Of a stretch of 64,000 nucleotides of DNA, positions 10,075 to 18,816 are shown in pieces. Under the pieces are notes generated by a model. The model had not been told where the DNA came from, made no database searches, and saw nothing but the letters and a program-made list of their open reading frames with translations. A program made the translations under genes and the position numbers. This DNA is from JBDHHQ01 sp039586035 (GTDB lineage: Bacteria; Gemmatimonadota; Gemmatimonadetes; Longimicrobiales; Gaopeijiaceae). Each line of letters opens with the position of its first letter. Position 1 is the first letter of the stretch. The stretch spans positions 47,227 through 111,226 of the forward strand of contig JBDHLD010000008.1 in the NCBI GenBank assembly GCA_039586035.1. The letters run 5' to 3'.

Positions 10075-11418
10075 TCACTCGCAGGGCGGGAAGCCTTCGG
10101 CCATCAGGGCGTCGCCCACGGTGTGGTGGGAGCCCGTCACGAGCAGGCTTCCCGTGGCCGCCAGCCCCCGAGCCCGGTGGAGCGCGCGGCGGAAGTCGGA
10201 CTCGACGGCAACGAAGCCCGAAGACCCCGCCGCGCCGGAGCGGAGCAACTCCGACGCCGCCGCCGGATCCCAGCGCCGACCGGGGGGAACCGAGGGTGGA
10301 TCGGTGAGGATCATGCCCTCGACCCGGGGGGCCAGCACGCGCAACACGCCTTCGACGTCCTTGTCCTCCATCATGCCCACGACCGCCACCACGGGACGGG
10401 GGGGCGAAAGCGCGGTCACGCCGGCCGCCATGGCCTCGGCCGCCGCAACGTTGTGCGCCACGTCGAAGATCCACGTGCGGCCGTCTCGCCGCTCCACCTG
10501 GAGTCGCCCCGGCCACCGCACGCCAGCCACGCCCGCCGTCACGGCCGGCCGATCCGGCCGCAGCCCGACGGGAAGCCGCTCGAGTCCCCGCACAGCCAGC
10601 GCCGCATTGTGGGCCTGGTGGGGTCCCGGCAGGGGCACCTTCAGCTCGAGCCGCCCCCAGGCCTCGGTCTCCAGATTCACTCGGGAGCCCCCACCATCGA
10701 GCCGCAGGTCCGGAGCGGAAGGCGGGGGAACGGCGATCAGCGCGGCGCCCGCCCGGTCGGCGGCCGCCTCGAGCAGCGCCAACGGCTCGGCTCGCACCTC
10801 GCCCACGATCACCGGGACCCCGGCCTTGATGATTCCAGCCTTCTCCGCCGCGATCTCGGCCAAGCTCTCGCCCAGGTACTCGGTGTGGTCCAGGGCCACG
10901 TTGGTGATGGCTGTCAAGACCGGCTCGACCACGTTGGTGGCATCCAACCGGCCGCCCAGCCCCACCTCGACCACGGCCGCGTCGACGCCGCGCGCGGCGA
11001 AGAGCTGAAACGCCAGGACGGTAGAGGCCTCGAAGAAGGTCAGTCCCCCGGCCTCCACGGCGTCGTAGATCTGCGCCGCCGCCGCGGCCAGCTCGACCTC
11101 GGTCACGGGCTTGCCGTCGAGCCGAAACCGCTCTCTGTAGGAGCAGAGGTGGGGAGACGTATAGAGCCCGACCCGATGGCCCGCCGCCGACAGGGCCGCT
11201 GACCAGATCGCAGCCACCGACCCCTTTCCGTTGGTTCCGCCCACGTGCAGGGTCGGCGAGGCCAGATGGGGGTCACCCAGGGACCGCAGCACGTCACGGG
11301 TCCGGGCCAGGTCCCAGTCCCCTCCCGGGGCCGGCGGCGGGAGGATGCGCCCTGGCAGCGGGTCGATGCCGGGCGTGCCGGGGACGTGGGTGTCGGGCGG
11401 GGTGGATCGGCGGGTCAC
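10075..11418 (-). CDS. folC: Bifunctional folylpolyglutamate / dihydrofolate synthase
   Basis: 447 residues. The Mur-ligase-like fold has the P-loop GGTNGKGS (residues 60-67), the central LDHTEYLG and AEKAGIIK motifs, and the C-terminal ligase domain with DVAHNVAAAEAM and GMMEDKDVEG. It adds glutamate to dihydropteroate and/or folates. The GTG start at 11418 is chosen because it overlaps the accD stop (GTGA), a coupling arrangement repeated elsewhere in the window; an in-frame ATG 24 bp upstream would overlap accD more. A Pro-rich 35-residue N-terminal leader precedes the conserved part. Confidence 0.93.
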   Translation of the reverse strand: MTRRSTPPDTHVPGTPGIDPLPGRILPPPAPGGDWDLARTRDVLRSLGDPHLASPTLHVGGTNGKGSVAAIWSAALSAAGHRVGLYTSPHLCSYRERFRLDGKPVTEVELAAAAAQIYDAVEAGGLTFFEASTVLAFQLFAARGVDAAVVEVGLGGRLDATNVVEPVLTAITNVALDHTEYLGESLAEIAAEKAGIIKAGVPVIVGEVRAEPLALLEAAADRAGAALIAVPPPSAPDLRLDGGGSRVNLETEAWGRLELKVPLPGPHQAHNAALAVRGLERLPVGLRPDRPAVTAGVAGVRWPGRLQVERRDGRTWIFDVAHNVAAAEAMAAGVTALSPPRPVVAVVGMMEDKDVEGVLRVLAPRVEGMILTDPPSVPPGRRWDPAAASELLRSGAAGSSGFVAVESDFRRALHRARGLAATGSLLVTGSHHTVGDALMAEGFPPCE

Positions 11419-12272
11419 GCCGTCTCTGGCCAACCCGCCCACATGTGCCGAAGCAGCACCGCCACGGTCGCCTTCATGTCCCGCCGGTCCACCACCTGAT
11501 CGACCATGCCGTGGTCGAGGAGGTACTCGGAGCGCTGGAATCCGTCCGGGAGCTCCTGGCGGATCGTCTCCTTGATGACGCGGGGGCCCGTGAAGCCGAT
11601 CAGAGCACCAGGCTCCGCCAGGTTCGCATCGCCGAGCATCGCGTGGGACGCGGTCACGCCCCCGGTCGTGGGGTCGGTGAGGATGGATACGTAGGGCAGA
11701 CCGGCTGCGGCAAGGCGATGGAGCACCGCCGATGTCTTGGCCATCTGCATGAGCGAATAGATACCCTCCTGCATGCGGGCGCCCCCTGTGGCGCTCACCA
11801 CCGCGAGTGGGATCCCACGCTCGACGGCACGCCGCCCCGCCCGGGCGATCTTCTCGCCCACGACCGAGCCCATGGAACCTCCGATGAATCGGAAGTCCAT
11901 CACGGCCAGGGACATGGGGATGCCGTCCAGCTCACCCACCCCCGATATCGTGGCTTCCTTGCGGCCTACCTTCGCCTCGGCGGTGGCCAGCCGCTGCGGG
12001 TACGGCTTCGAATCCACGAAGCCGAGCGGGTCGCCGCTCTCCATCTCGGCGTCGAACTCCTCGAAGGTCCCCTCGTCCATGAGCAGACCGACGTATTCGT
12101 CCGCCGAGATCCGGAAATGAAAACCGCACTCCGGACACACGTTCAGGTTCTGGGCCAGCTTCTCCTTGTAGAGGATCTCGCCGCAGCCCGTGCACTTCTC
12201 GAAGACGTCCGGTGGCAGATCTCGCCGGTCGGACGCTTTCAGCGGCTTCTTCTTCTTTCGGAACCAGTCCAT
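11415..12272 (-). CDS. accD: Acetyl-CoA carboxylase carboxyltransferase subunit beta
   Basis: 285 residues from the ATG at 12272, which gives the normal N-terminus MDWFRKKKK. A zinc ribbon with two CxxC pairs (KCTGCG and VCPECG) precedes the crotonase-like carboxyltransferase domain with GGARMQEG and TGGVTASHAMLGD. With AccA it transfers the carboxyl group from biotin to acetyl-CoA for fatty-acid synthesis. accA is not in the window. Lies 58 bp after rodA and overlaps folC by 4 bp. Confidence 0.96.
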   Translation of the reverse strand: MDWFRKKKKPLKASDRRDLPPDVFEKCTGCGEILYKEKLAQNLNVCPECGFHFRISADEYVGLLMDEGTFEEFDAEMESGDPLGFVDSKPYPQRLATAEAKVGRKEATISGVGELDGIPMSLAVMDFRFIGGSMGSVVGEKIARAGRRAVERGIPLAVVSATGGARMQEGIYSLMQMAKTSAVLHRLAAAGLPYVSILTDPTTGGVTASHAMLGDANLAEPGALIGFTGPRVIKETIRQELPDGFQRSEYLLDHGMVDQVVDRRDMKATVAVLLRHMWAGWPETA

Positions 12273-12330
12273 TGGGTACCGAGCCTTCCGAAGAGCCTCC
12301 GAACCTGGCGGGTTCCGGAGGCGAGAGCAG

Positions 12331-13566
12331 TCAGTCCTCGTAGGCCACCCGGACGGCAATCGCCGCAGCGACCCACGACATCAGCAAGAACGATCCCCCG
12401 TAACTCACGAACGGGAGGGGGATCCCGGTGACCGGCACGAGCCCCACGGTCATGCCGACGTTGACGAAGATGTGGATGATCCAGGCACCGAAAATACCGA
12501 AGATGACCAACCCGGCAAAGGGATCGGCCGACGCCTCCGCCATGCGCACCAATCGGTGCAGCACGTACGCAAAGGCCAGGAGCGCGGCCGTCGTCCCCAA
12601 GAACCCCAGCTCTTCGCCGATAACGCTGAAGATGAAGTCGGTGTGCTGCTCGGGCAGGAAATCCAACCGCTTCTGCGTCCCTAGCGTGAACCCCTTCCCC
12701 AACAACCCGCCGCTGCCGATCGCGACCTTGGACTGGATCAGGTGCCACCCGGCACCCCGGGGATCCACGCTGGGGTCGAGGAATACGAGCAGGCGATTCC
12801 GCTGGTACTCGGCCAACGAGTTCCACAGCGGCTGAGCGATGGTGCCCGCGGCCAGGTTGGCGAGGATCACCGCTACCGACTCCACCAGGTACAGCCGGTA
12901 GCGGTACAGGTAGAGGGCTATGACCAGGAGGATGGTGTAGGCCGACCAGACCCGCGTGTCGAACGTCAAAATGAGCCCGAGCCCCGGGCTCGCGAGCAGC
13001 AGCAGCATGGGAAACGGGGTTCCCGCCCAGTACAGCACGCTGAACAGGATGCCCACGAAGGCCAAGGCAGTACCGAGGTCGGGCTGCAGGATCACCAGGC
13101 CCAGCGGCACCGACACGAGGGCCGCGGGGGCCAGCAGCTCCCGCAGGGAGCCCGGCGGGCCATCCTGGGAGGACAGGAGCTGAGCCAGCGCCAGGATCGT
13201 GGCGACCTTGGCGACCTCTGCCGGCTGGAAGCGGAAGCCACCGAGGCTGATCCAGCTCTTCACCCCGGCCGCCGTTCCGCCTCCCGTCCCGATCACCAGG
13301 GTGGCACCCAACAGCACGACGGCCATGACAAAGGCCGGGTAGGCGGCCCATTCGAACCACCTCAGAGGAATCCGGCTCACCATGGTGAACGCGATCAACG
13401 CGAGAATCAGCCACACGCTCTGACGGATCCAGGCCCCGCGGGTCACGGGGCTGGGGACGTTGAGCACGCCCGCCGAGTAGATCATGGCGATGCCGAACAG
13501 CGACAGTCCCAACAGGGCGAGGACCATCTTCGGGTCCCGCGCCCATCGAACGAACAACCCCCTCAC
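12331..13566 (-). CDS. rodA: Rod-shape SEDS peptidoglycan glycosyltransferase RodA
   Basis: 411 residues with about ten hydrophobic segments. SEDS signatures include the conserved loop GSGGLLGKGFTLGTQKRLDFLPE and EQHTDFIFSVIGEELGF, and the late PFVSYGGS motif. The family polymerises lipid II during cell elongation, in complex with PBP2. Its partner PBP2 is immediately upstream (43 bp) and mreBCD precede that, so this is a complete elongasome operon. The conserved sequence supports RodA rather than FtsW: there are no division genes nearby. Confidence 0.95.
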   Translation of the reverse strand: MRGLFVRWARDPKMVLALLGLSLFGIAMIYSAGVLNVPSPVTRGAWIRQSVWLILALIAFTMVSRIPLRWFEWAAYPAFVMAVVLLGATLVIGTGGGTAAGVKSWISLGGFRFQPAEVAKVATILALAQLLSSQDGPPGSLRELLAPAALVSVPLGLVILQPDLGTALAFVGILFSVLYWAGTPFPMLLLLASPGLGLILTFDTRVWSAYTILLVIALYLYRYRLYLVESVAVILANLAAGTIAQPLWNSLAEYQRNRLLVFLDPSVDPRGAGWHLIQSKVAIGSGGLLGKGFTLGTQKRLDFLPEQHTDFIFSVIGEELGFLGTTAALLAFAYVLHRLVRMAEASADPFAGLVIFGIFGAWIIHIFVNVGMTVGLVPVTGIPLPFVSYGGSFLLMSWVAAAIAVRVAYED

Positions 13567-13609
13567 GGGCAGCTCCGGCTGCGGGGCGCATGCCCGCCGG
13601 TAGGAGTCA

Positions 13610-15448
13610 TCACCTCCCGGCCCAGGGAGCGGGACGACCTGCCATGTAGTGCTCGCGCAGCGTCTGAATGGTGTCGGTGGGAATCCCGTAGCGGCGGCGC
13701 AACCAGTAGTCGGCGGTCTTGGCCACGAGGGGCGCCGCCGTGCCCGAGCCGCTCTCGCCGAACTCCACCAGCACGACGACGACGATTTCCGGGGACCCGC
13801 CCTTGGGGCCCGCCATGCCCGCGAACCATGCGTGGTCCCGGTTGGGGTCCTGGGGGTTTTGGCCCGTGCCCGTCTTGCCCATCAGGTCCCAATGCTCCAG
13901 CGACGACATGTAGGCGGTGCCGCCGGGGCGCACCACGCGACGCAGACCCTCCCGCAGCCATTCCAGGTTCTCCTGAGACAGGTCCAGGCTCCAACCCGGC
14001 GCCGGCTCCGCGGGGTCCTGCACGATGGACGGCGCGGGCGCCGTTCCATCTCGGGCGATGGCCAGGTAGAACTGAGCCACCTTCAGGGGCGTCTGGGAGT
14101 TCGGACCCTGGCCGATGGCGAGGCTCAAGACCTCGCCTTCGGTCGGCGTGTACCCGAAACGCCGCTCCCAGAAGCCCCGATCGGCGGGGAAGATCCCCGC
14201 TCGCTCCACGGGCAGATCCACGCCGCAAATGCTCGAAAAGCCGATGCGGTTGCCGTGCTCCAGCAGCCGGTCCAACCCCACCCGGACGCCCATTTGGTAG
14301 AAGTACACGTCGCACGAGTCTCGCAGGGCGTCCACCAGGTCCAGGGATCCATGCCCCTCGGGCTTCCAGCAGCGCCAGTACCGGTTTCCCCACCGCATGC
14401 CTCCGGTGCAGGGTATCGGCATGTGCTCGGTGGCATCCACGGCGCCCAGCTCGAGGGCGATGGCGGCGCTGGCCAGCTTCCACGTCGAGGCCGGCGCGTA
14501 GCGCCCCAGCACCGGCCGGTTGTACAGCGGCCTCGCCGGATCGGTGTTCAGGTCGTTCCAGAGCCCCACCTCGATGCCACCGACGAACTGATTGGGGTCG
14601 TAGTTGGGCGCCGAGTACAGAGCCAGGACCCCGCCATCGCTCACGTCGAGGGCGACGACGGCCCCCCGCATCGAGTCCGGGAAGATCCGGTCGATCTCGC
14701 GGGTGAGGTCCAGATCCAGATTCAAGACGACGTCGTTGCCGGGCACGGCCGGGTCACCCCGTCGGCCCTCGAAAGACCCGACGATGCGGCCGAGGGCGTC
14801 CACCTCGACGTACCGCACGCCCTGCTGCCCCTGAAGGTCCGCCTCGTATTGTCGCTCCACGCCCTCCTTGCCCACCACGATCCCCTGTTCGTACCCCTCG
14901 AACCGGTCCTGCTCCAGCTCCTGGGCGGTGATCTCGCCGACGTAGCCCAGGACGTGCGCCGCGGCCGAGCCCGCCACATAGCGCCGCTTGGGTCGCATCT
15001 CCAAGAACACGGTGGGATTCTGCTCGCGGCGCTCCTCCAGGGCCGCGACCTCGTCGAAGCTCGCGTCCGAGTCCACCAGGAGCGGACGGCGGGGTTCCTG
15101 GCTCCGGCGGACCATGAGGCGCTCGATCCCCTCGTCCGTGAGGCCGAGGAGCGGACGCAGTCGCTCCAAGACGGCCTGGACGGAGTCCCGAGACGCCGGT
15201 AGCACGGAAACCGCGTACCCGGGAATGTTGTCGGCCAGCACCTCGCCGTGTCGGTCGAAGATGGTGCCTCGGGCGGCCGGTACCGGCAGGGGGCGAAGTC
15301 GGTTGGACTCCGAGCGGAGGCTCCACGTGTCGGACCGGAGGATCTGCGCCCGGAAGAAGGTCGCGACCAGTGCCCCGATCACCGCCGCGATGATGATCGT
15401 CGCGCCTCGGGCGCGACGGCGCATGGCATGGGGGTGTGTCGTGTGCAT
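13610..15448 (-). CDS. mrdA: Penicillin-binding protein 2 (elongasome transpeptidase)
   Basis: 612 residues. One transmembrane helix (about 16-33) is followed by the PBP dimerisation domain (ARGTIFDRHGEVLADN) and a transpeptidase domain with S321TWK (acylated Ser), S378CD (the SxN motif in its SxD form, seen in many PBP2 proteins) and K525TG. It cross-links peptidoglycan made by RodA. The ATG at 15448 shares one base with the mreD stop (TGATG), which favours this start; a second ATG lies eight codons further in. Beta-lactams acting on PBP2 would target Ser321. Confidence 0.95.
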   Translation of the reverse strand: MHTTHPHAMRRRARGATIIIAAVIGALVATFFRAQILRSDTWSLRSESNRLRPLPVPAARGTIFDRHGEVLADNIPGYAVSVLPASRDSVQAVLERLRPLLGLTDEGIERLMVRRSQEPRRPLLVDSDASFDEVAALEERREQNPTVFLEMRPKRRYVAGSAAAHVLGYVGEITAQELEQDRFEGYEQGIVVGKEGVERQYEADLQGQQGVRYVEVDALGRIVGSFEGRRGDPAVPGNDVVLNLDLDLTREIDRIFPDSMRGAVVALDVSDGGVLALYSAPNYDPNQFVGGIEVGLWNDLNTDPARPLYNRPVLGRYAPASTWKLASAAIALELGAVDATEHMPIPCTGGMRWGNRYWRCWKPEGHGSLDLVDALRDSCDVYFYQMGVRVGLDRLLEHGNRIGFSSICGVDLPVERAGIFPADRGFWERRFGYTPTEGEVLSLAIGQGPNSQTPLKVAQFYLAIARDGTAPAPSIVQDPAEPAPGWSLDLSQENLEWLREGLRRVVRPGGTAYMSSLEHWDLMGKTGTGQNPQDPNRDHAWFAGMAGPKGGSPEIVVVVLVEFGESGSGTAAPLVAKTADYWLRRRYGIPTDTIQTLREHYMAGRPAPWAGR

Positions 15449-15924
15449 CAGGCCCTCCAACCGGCTCCCGTCGCGGTGGCTACCACCGTGCCCACGACGG
15501 CCGCGTACAAAGCGGCCAGAGGCGACTCCACCAGGATCTCCTGGACGAAGGGGCCCCGCACGGCATCACCGGCAGCCAACCAATAGACGAGGTCCTTCAG
15601 CCACTTCCCGGCGAAGAAGTACGAAGGGAGGAAGTAGATCGAATCGCCCATGAACAGATCCCGCGTCCGCGTGCCGAGGGCCCCGACCACGGTCATGGCC
15701 ACGGCATTCGCTCCGAACGCCAGGGCGGAGAACGCGTCCTCCAGCAGGCCGAAGCCAAACCCGATTCCCGCGCCGGTTCCCGTGCCGACCTCCCGCGCCA
15801 CCACCAGCAACGCCACGCTCAAGAGGTCCGGTGCCACGGCGCCCAACCCGAGGCCCGTGTGCAGTCCGAAGTGCAGGACGGCCAGAAACGTGACCGTACC
15901 CCACACCCGCCAGTCGATCCTCAC
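15448..15924 (-). CDS. mreD: Rod-shape-determining membrane protein MreD
   Basis: 158 residues, typical of MreD, with several hydrophobic helices (FLAVLHFGLHTGLGLG, PDLLSVALLVVAREVG, GIGFGFGLLEDAF). Sequence conservation is weak in this family; position between mreC and mrdA and the topology carry the call. Overlaps mreC by 4 bp (ATGA) and mrdA by 1 bp. It is an inner-membrane component of the elongasome. Confidence 0.9.
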   Translation of the reverse strand: MRIDWRVWGTVTFLAVLHFGLHTGLGLGAVAPDLLSVALLVVAREVGTGTGAGIGFGFGLLEDAFSALAFGANAVAMTVVGALGTRTRDLFMGDSIYFLPSYFFAGKWLKDLVYWLAAGDAVRGPFVQEILVESPLAALYAAVVGTVVATATGAGWRA

Positions 15925-16892
15925 CGCGCGCTGTCCGAGGCTGGGGCGCGGGAAACCGGTTGCATACGGACCGGCCCGGATCGGGCATCACCGCCTCCCC
16001 GGCCCGTCGTGTCCGGGTCGAGAGGAGATCGTGATTCAGGGCCGCCCTCTTCCGAGAAGGCCCTCCCCAGATCGGTGCGCTCGAAGCCGCCCTCGACCGC
16101 CACGAGCACGTGGAGCGCGGAGGCCGGTTCGGCCGCCGGCCGCAGCCAGTAGCTCCGGCGCCAGCGGGCGTCGGCCTCGTTGAGCTCCACGATCGTGCCG
16201 ATGGGGACCCCCCGGGGAAACACGCCACCTCGCCCGCTCGTTACCACCACCGTTCCAGGATCCAGCTCCGTGAAGAACGCGATGCCGTTCAGGAGCAGGC
16301 GGTCCTCCTCCCGAAAGGCCCCCCGGTCCGGCTCGACGATCCCGTACGCGTCTCCCTCCGCCGTCATGGCCGAGGCCCGGAAGTCCGGATGGGTCCAGTC
16401 CATGGCGCTGGACTCGCTGCGCCGCACGTCGATGACTTTTCCGACCAGCCCATCCCGCATCAGCACGGGGGCGCCCGGTCGAACCCCATCCCGGGCCCCC
16501 AGGTCGATCACGAACACGCTCTCCGAGCCGGGAGTCCCGGATCGTGTGACGCTGGCGGACCGGTAGCTCGCGCCGAGGCGCCCGCCCAACTGCATGAGCC
16601 CCCGGAGCCGACGGTTTTCCTCAGCCAGCGAGCCGGTGTTGGACATGAGCGCCACCAGCGTATCCAACTGGGCCCGCAGGTGGGCGTTCTCCACGGCCCG
16701 CAGCCGCGCGGCGTTGACCGAGCGCTGCATGACCACGAAGGGATGGAGCACGGTAAGGCGGAGCACCGTGGCGATCTGCTGCTGCGCGGGAGAGGGAAGG
16801 CTCAGCGCCAACAGGGAGACGACGAAAAACGCGCCCGCCACGATGAGATGCCGGCGCTCGTTCCGCTCGGTGGGATCTCCGTTGAACGCCAT
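15921..16892 (-). CDS. mreC: Rod-shape-determining protein MreC
   Basis: 323 residues. A membrane anchor (LIVAGAFFVVSLLALSL, about 16-32), a periplasmic coiled coil (ARLRAVENAHLRAQLDTLVAL) and two beta domains with the family motifs LGARDGVRPGAPVLMRDGLVGKV and VVTSGRGGVFPRGVPIG. The C-terminus is a long low-complexity Arg/Ser/Gly/Pro tail after about residue 270, longer than in most MreC. It links cytoplasmic MreB to periplasmic PBP2. Starts 126 bp after mreB. Confidence 0.95.
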   Translation of the reverse strand: MAFNGDPTERNERRHLIVAGAFFVVSLLALSLPSPAQQQIATVLRLTVLHPFVVMQRSVNAARLRAVENAHLRAQLDTLVALMSNTGSLAEENRRLRGLMQLGGRLGASYRSASVTRSGTPGSESVFVIDLGARDGVRPGAPVLMRDGLVGKVIDVRRSESSAMDWTHPDFRASAMTAEGDAYGIVEPDRGAFREEDRLLLNGIAFFTELDPGTVVVTSGRGGVFPRGVPIGTIVELNEADARWRRSYWLRPAAEPASALHVLVAVEGGFERTDLGRAFSEEGGPESRSPLDPDTTGRGGGDARSGPVRMQPVSRAPASDSAR

Positions 16893-17018
16893 ACTACGCT
16901 TCGGGGCCGCGTCCGCGGTCCGTGTACGATCCTGCCTGATCCGGCACCCGGACTCCGTCGGGCCAGAGGGTCGATCCCGAAGCCCGGGACCGCGGTTGAC
17001 CCGGGGAGGACTCGAGCA

Positions 17019-18089
17019 TCAGGTGGTTAGCACAGACCTGTACTTCTGGAAGTCGTCGAGGATCCGTCCCGCCCCCCGCACCACACAGGTGAGGGGTTCC
17101 TCGTCGACGTGAATGGGCAGGTTGGTCTCGTGAGCGAGGAGCTCGTCGAGGCCGCGGATCAACGCGCCCCCGCCCGTCATGACGATGCCGCGGTCCACGA
17201 TGTCGGAGGAGAGCTCGGGCGGTGTGATTTCCAGCGCGCGGCGCACTGCCTCCACGATGCCCTGGATCGGCTCTTGAATGCACTCCCTGATCTCCTGGGA
17301 GTGGACCGTTACGGTCTTGGGGATCCCGCTGACCAAGTCCCGGCCTTTCACCTCCATCTCCCGCTCTTCGCCGAAGTCGAAGGCCGAGCCGATCTGTATC
17401 TTGATCGCCTCCGCCGTGGGCTCGCCGATGAGCAGGTTGTAGTTCTTTCGGAGGAAGGTCACGATGGACGAGTCCAACTCGTCCCCGCCGATTCGGATCG
17501 ACGTGTTCGAGACGATGCCGGACAGCGCGATGACCGCGATCTCCGTCGTTCCGCCGCCGATGTCGATGACCATGTTTCCGGTGGGGGTCTCGACCGGGAG
17601 ACCCACGCCGATGGCGGCCGCCATGGGCTCGGCCACCATGTAGACCGCCTTGGCACCCGCAGCCATGGCCGAAGAGCGGACCGCGCGCCGCTCCAGCTCG
17701 GTGATCCCGGAGGGGACTCCGACCACCACCCGAGGCTTGATGCGGAAGATGCGCTTTGCCGTGACCTGCTTCAGGAAGTGCCGCAGCATCATCTCGGTCA
17801 CGTCGACGTCGGCGATCACGCCGTCCTTCAAAGGCCGGACGGCTTCGATCCCTTCCGGGGTCCGACCCAGCATGCGCTTGGCCTCGAGCCCGATGCCCAT
17901 GATGCGCCGGCTGCCCTTCTCCACTGCCACGACGGAGGGCTCGTTCAGGACGATGCCCTCGCCTTTCACGTATACCAGCGTGTTTGCGGTGCCGAGGTCG
18001 ACGGCGATGTCGTTTACGGGGATGAGCCGCCCCGAGTTCAGCCAGCGTGCCAAAGAGGACAACCTGTCGCGGGATCGGGCCCCAACCAA
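17019..18089 (-). CDS. mreB: Actin-like rod-shape protein MreB
   Basis: 356 residues. Actin-fold signatures are complete: phosphate 1 DIAVDLGTANTLVYV, phosphate 2 VIDIGGGTTEIAVIAL, adenosine motif GIVMTGGGALIRGLDELL. It forms membrane-bound filaments that orient cell-wall synthesis. The start is uncertain: the ATG at 18089 gives a 26-residue lead, while a TTG at 18062 gives a shorter lead (SSLARWLNSGRL) that looks like the amphipathic membrane-binding helix of Gram-negative MreB. First gene of the elongasome chain; the 262 bp upstream are noncoding and contain an AT-rich patch. Confidence 0.96.
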   Translation of the reverse strand: MVGARSRDRLSSLARWLNSGRLIPVNDIAVDLGTANTLVYVKGEGIVLNEPSVVAVEKGSRRIMGIGLEAKRMLGRTPEGIEAVRPLKDGVIADVDVTEMMLRHFLKQVTAKRIFRIKPRVVVGVPSGITELERRAVRSSAMAAGAKAVYMVAEPMAAAIGVGLPVETPTGNMVIDIGGGTTEIAVIALSGIVSNTSIRIGGDELDSSIVTFLRKNYNLLIGEPTAEAIKIQIGSAFDFGEEREMEVKGRDLVSGIPKTVTVHSQEIRECIQEPIQGIVEAVRRALEITPPELSSDIVDRGIVMTGGGALIRGLDELLAHETNLPIHVDEEPLTCVVRGAGRILDDFQKYRSVLTT

Positions 18090-18351
18090 GGGCGTGGAAG
18101 TGATTCGAGCACTTCGTCTTCCGGTGTCTTCCGGTATCGGCCGATGGGCCTCAAGCTACAACCGCCGAGGGCTGGCATGCAAGCGCGACGTACCTGCGAC
18201 AGCCTGGAAAATGGGGTGTCGTATTTTATTCCCAAATAGGACGTTACGATCTTTGATATGAGGCTCTATCTCATCCTCGCCTGGGCCCCTTTTGTCCCTG
18301 TGGCACGCACGCCTCACCCCCTGGTGGGCGACGGCGTGCCGGCCCACGGGA
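18090..18351 (-). promoter_or_regulatory. Noncoding region upstream of mreB with an AT-rich patch
   Basis: 262 bp between dut and mreB with no credible gene. About 18218-18262 is unusually AT-rich for this genome (read on the minus strand it contains TTTGGGAATAAAATACGAC). TAAAAT could be a -10 element but no TTGACA-like -35 sits at the right distance. It is the most likely place for the promoter of the mre-to-guaA chain; the exact promoter is not resolved. Confidence 0.35.
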
Positions 18352-18816
18352 TCACGCGCGGCCCGTGCTGCCGAACCCGCCAGCGCCCCGCTCGGTGACG
18401 GTGAGCTCCAGAGCTTCCGTCACTTCGAGGGTTTCGAAGCGGGCGAAAACCAGTTGAGCCACGCGTTCACCCCGGTGAATCGTCACGGGGTCGGCGCCGA
18501 GGTTCATGAGCAGGACCTTCACCTCGCCGCGGTAGTCGGGATCGATGGTGCCGGGGCTGTTGGGAACCGTGATTCCGTGACGGGCGGCGAGACCGGAGCG
18601 CGGGCGAACCTGGCACTCGACGCCGTCGGGCAGCTCGATGACCAGACCCGTGGCCACGGCTCGAATCCCGCCCGGCTCCAGGACGAAGTCTTCCTCCACC
18701 GACCGCACGTCGTAGCCCGCGGCGTGAGGCGTGGCCCGCGTAGGGAGCGGTAGGTCGGGGTTGGTCTCGAGGCGCCGGAAGCGCACGGCTCTCCCGCTAC
18801 CCGCTTCCGCAGTCAC
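18352..18816 (-). CDS. dut: Deoxyuridine 5'-triphosphate nucleotidohydrolase
   Basis: 154 residues, the normal dUTPase length. Motifs: 1 AAGYDVRS, 2 PRSGLA, 3 GTIDPDYRGEV, 4 RGERVAQLVF, 5 RGAGGFGSTG (the P-loop-like tail). Homotrimer that hydrolyses dUTP to dUMP and keeps uracil out of DNA. The GTG start at 18816 overlaps the ald stop by 4 bp (GTGA). It ends the rimP-to-dut series, about 260 bp before mreB. Confidence 0.96.
   Translation of the reverse strand: MTAEAGSGRAVRFRRLETNPDLPLPTRATPHAAGYDVRSVEEDFVLEPGGIRAVATGLVIELPDGVECQVRPRSGLAARHGITVPNSPGTIDPDYRGEVKVLLMNLGADPVTIHRGERVAQLVFARFETLEVTEALELTVTERGAGGFGSTGRA

Noticed and set aside
12742..14706. A 654-codon open frame on the plus strand
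   Set aside because: It lies antisense to rodA and mrdA, whose products have complete motifs. Its translation is Arg/Pro/Gly/His-rich, as expected for a shadow frame in high-GC DNA.
13616..15448. SxD in place of SxN in PBP2 as a defect
   Set aside because: An SxD form is normal in the PBP2 family, and the SxxK and KTG motifs are intact.
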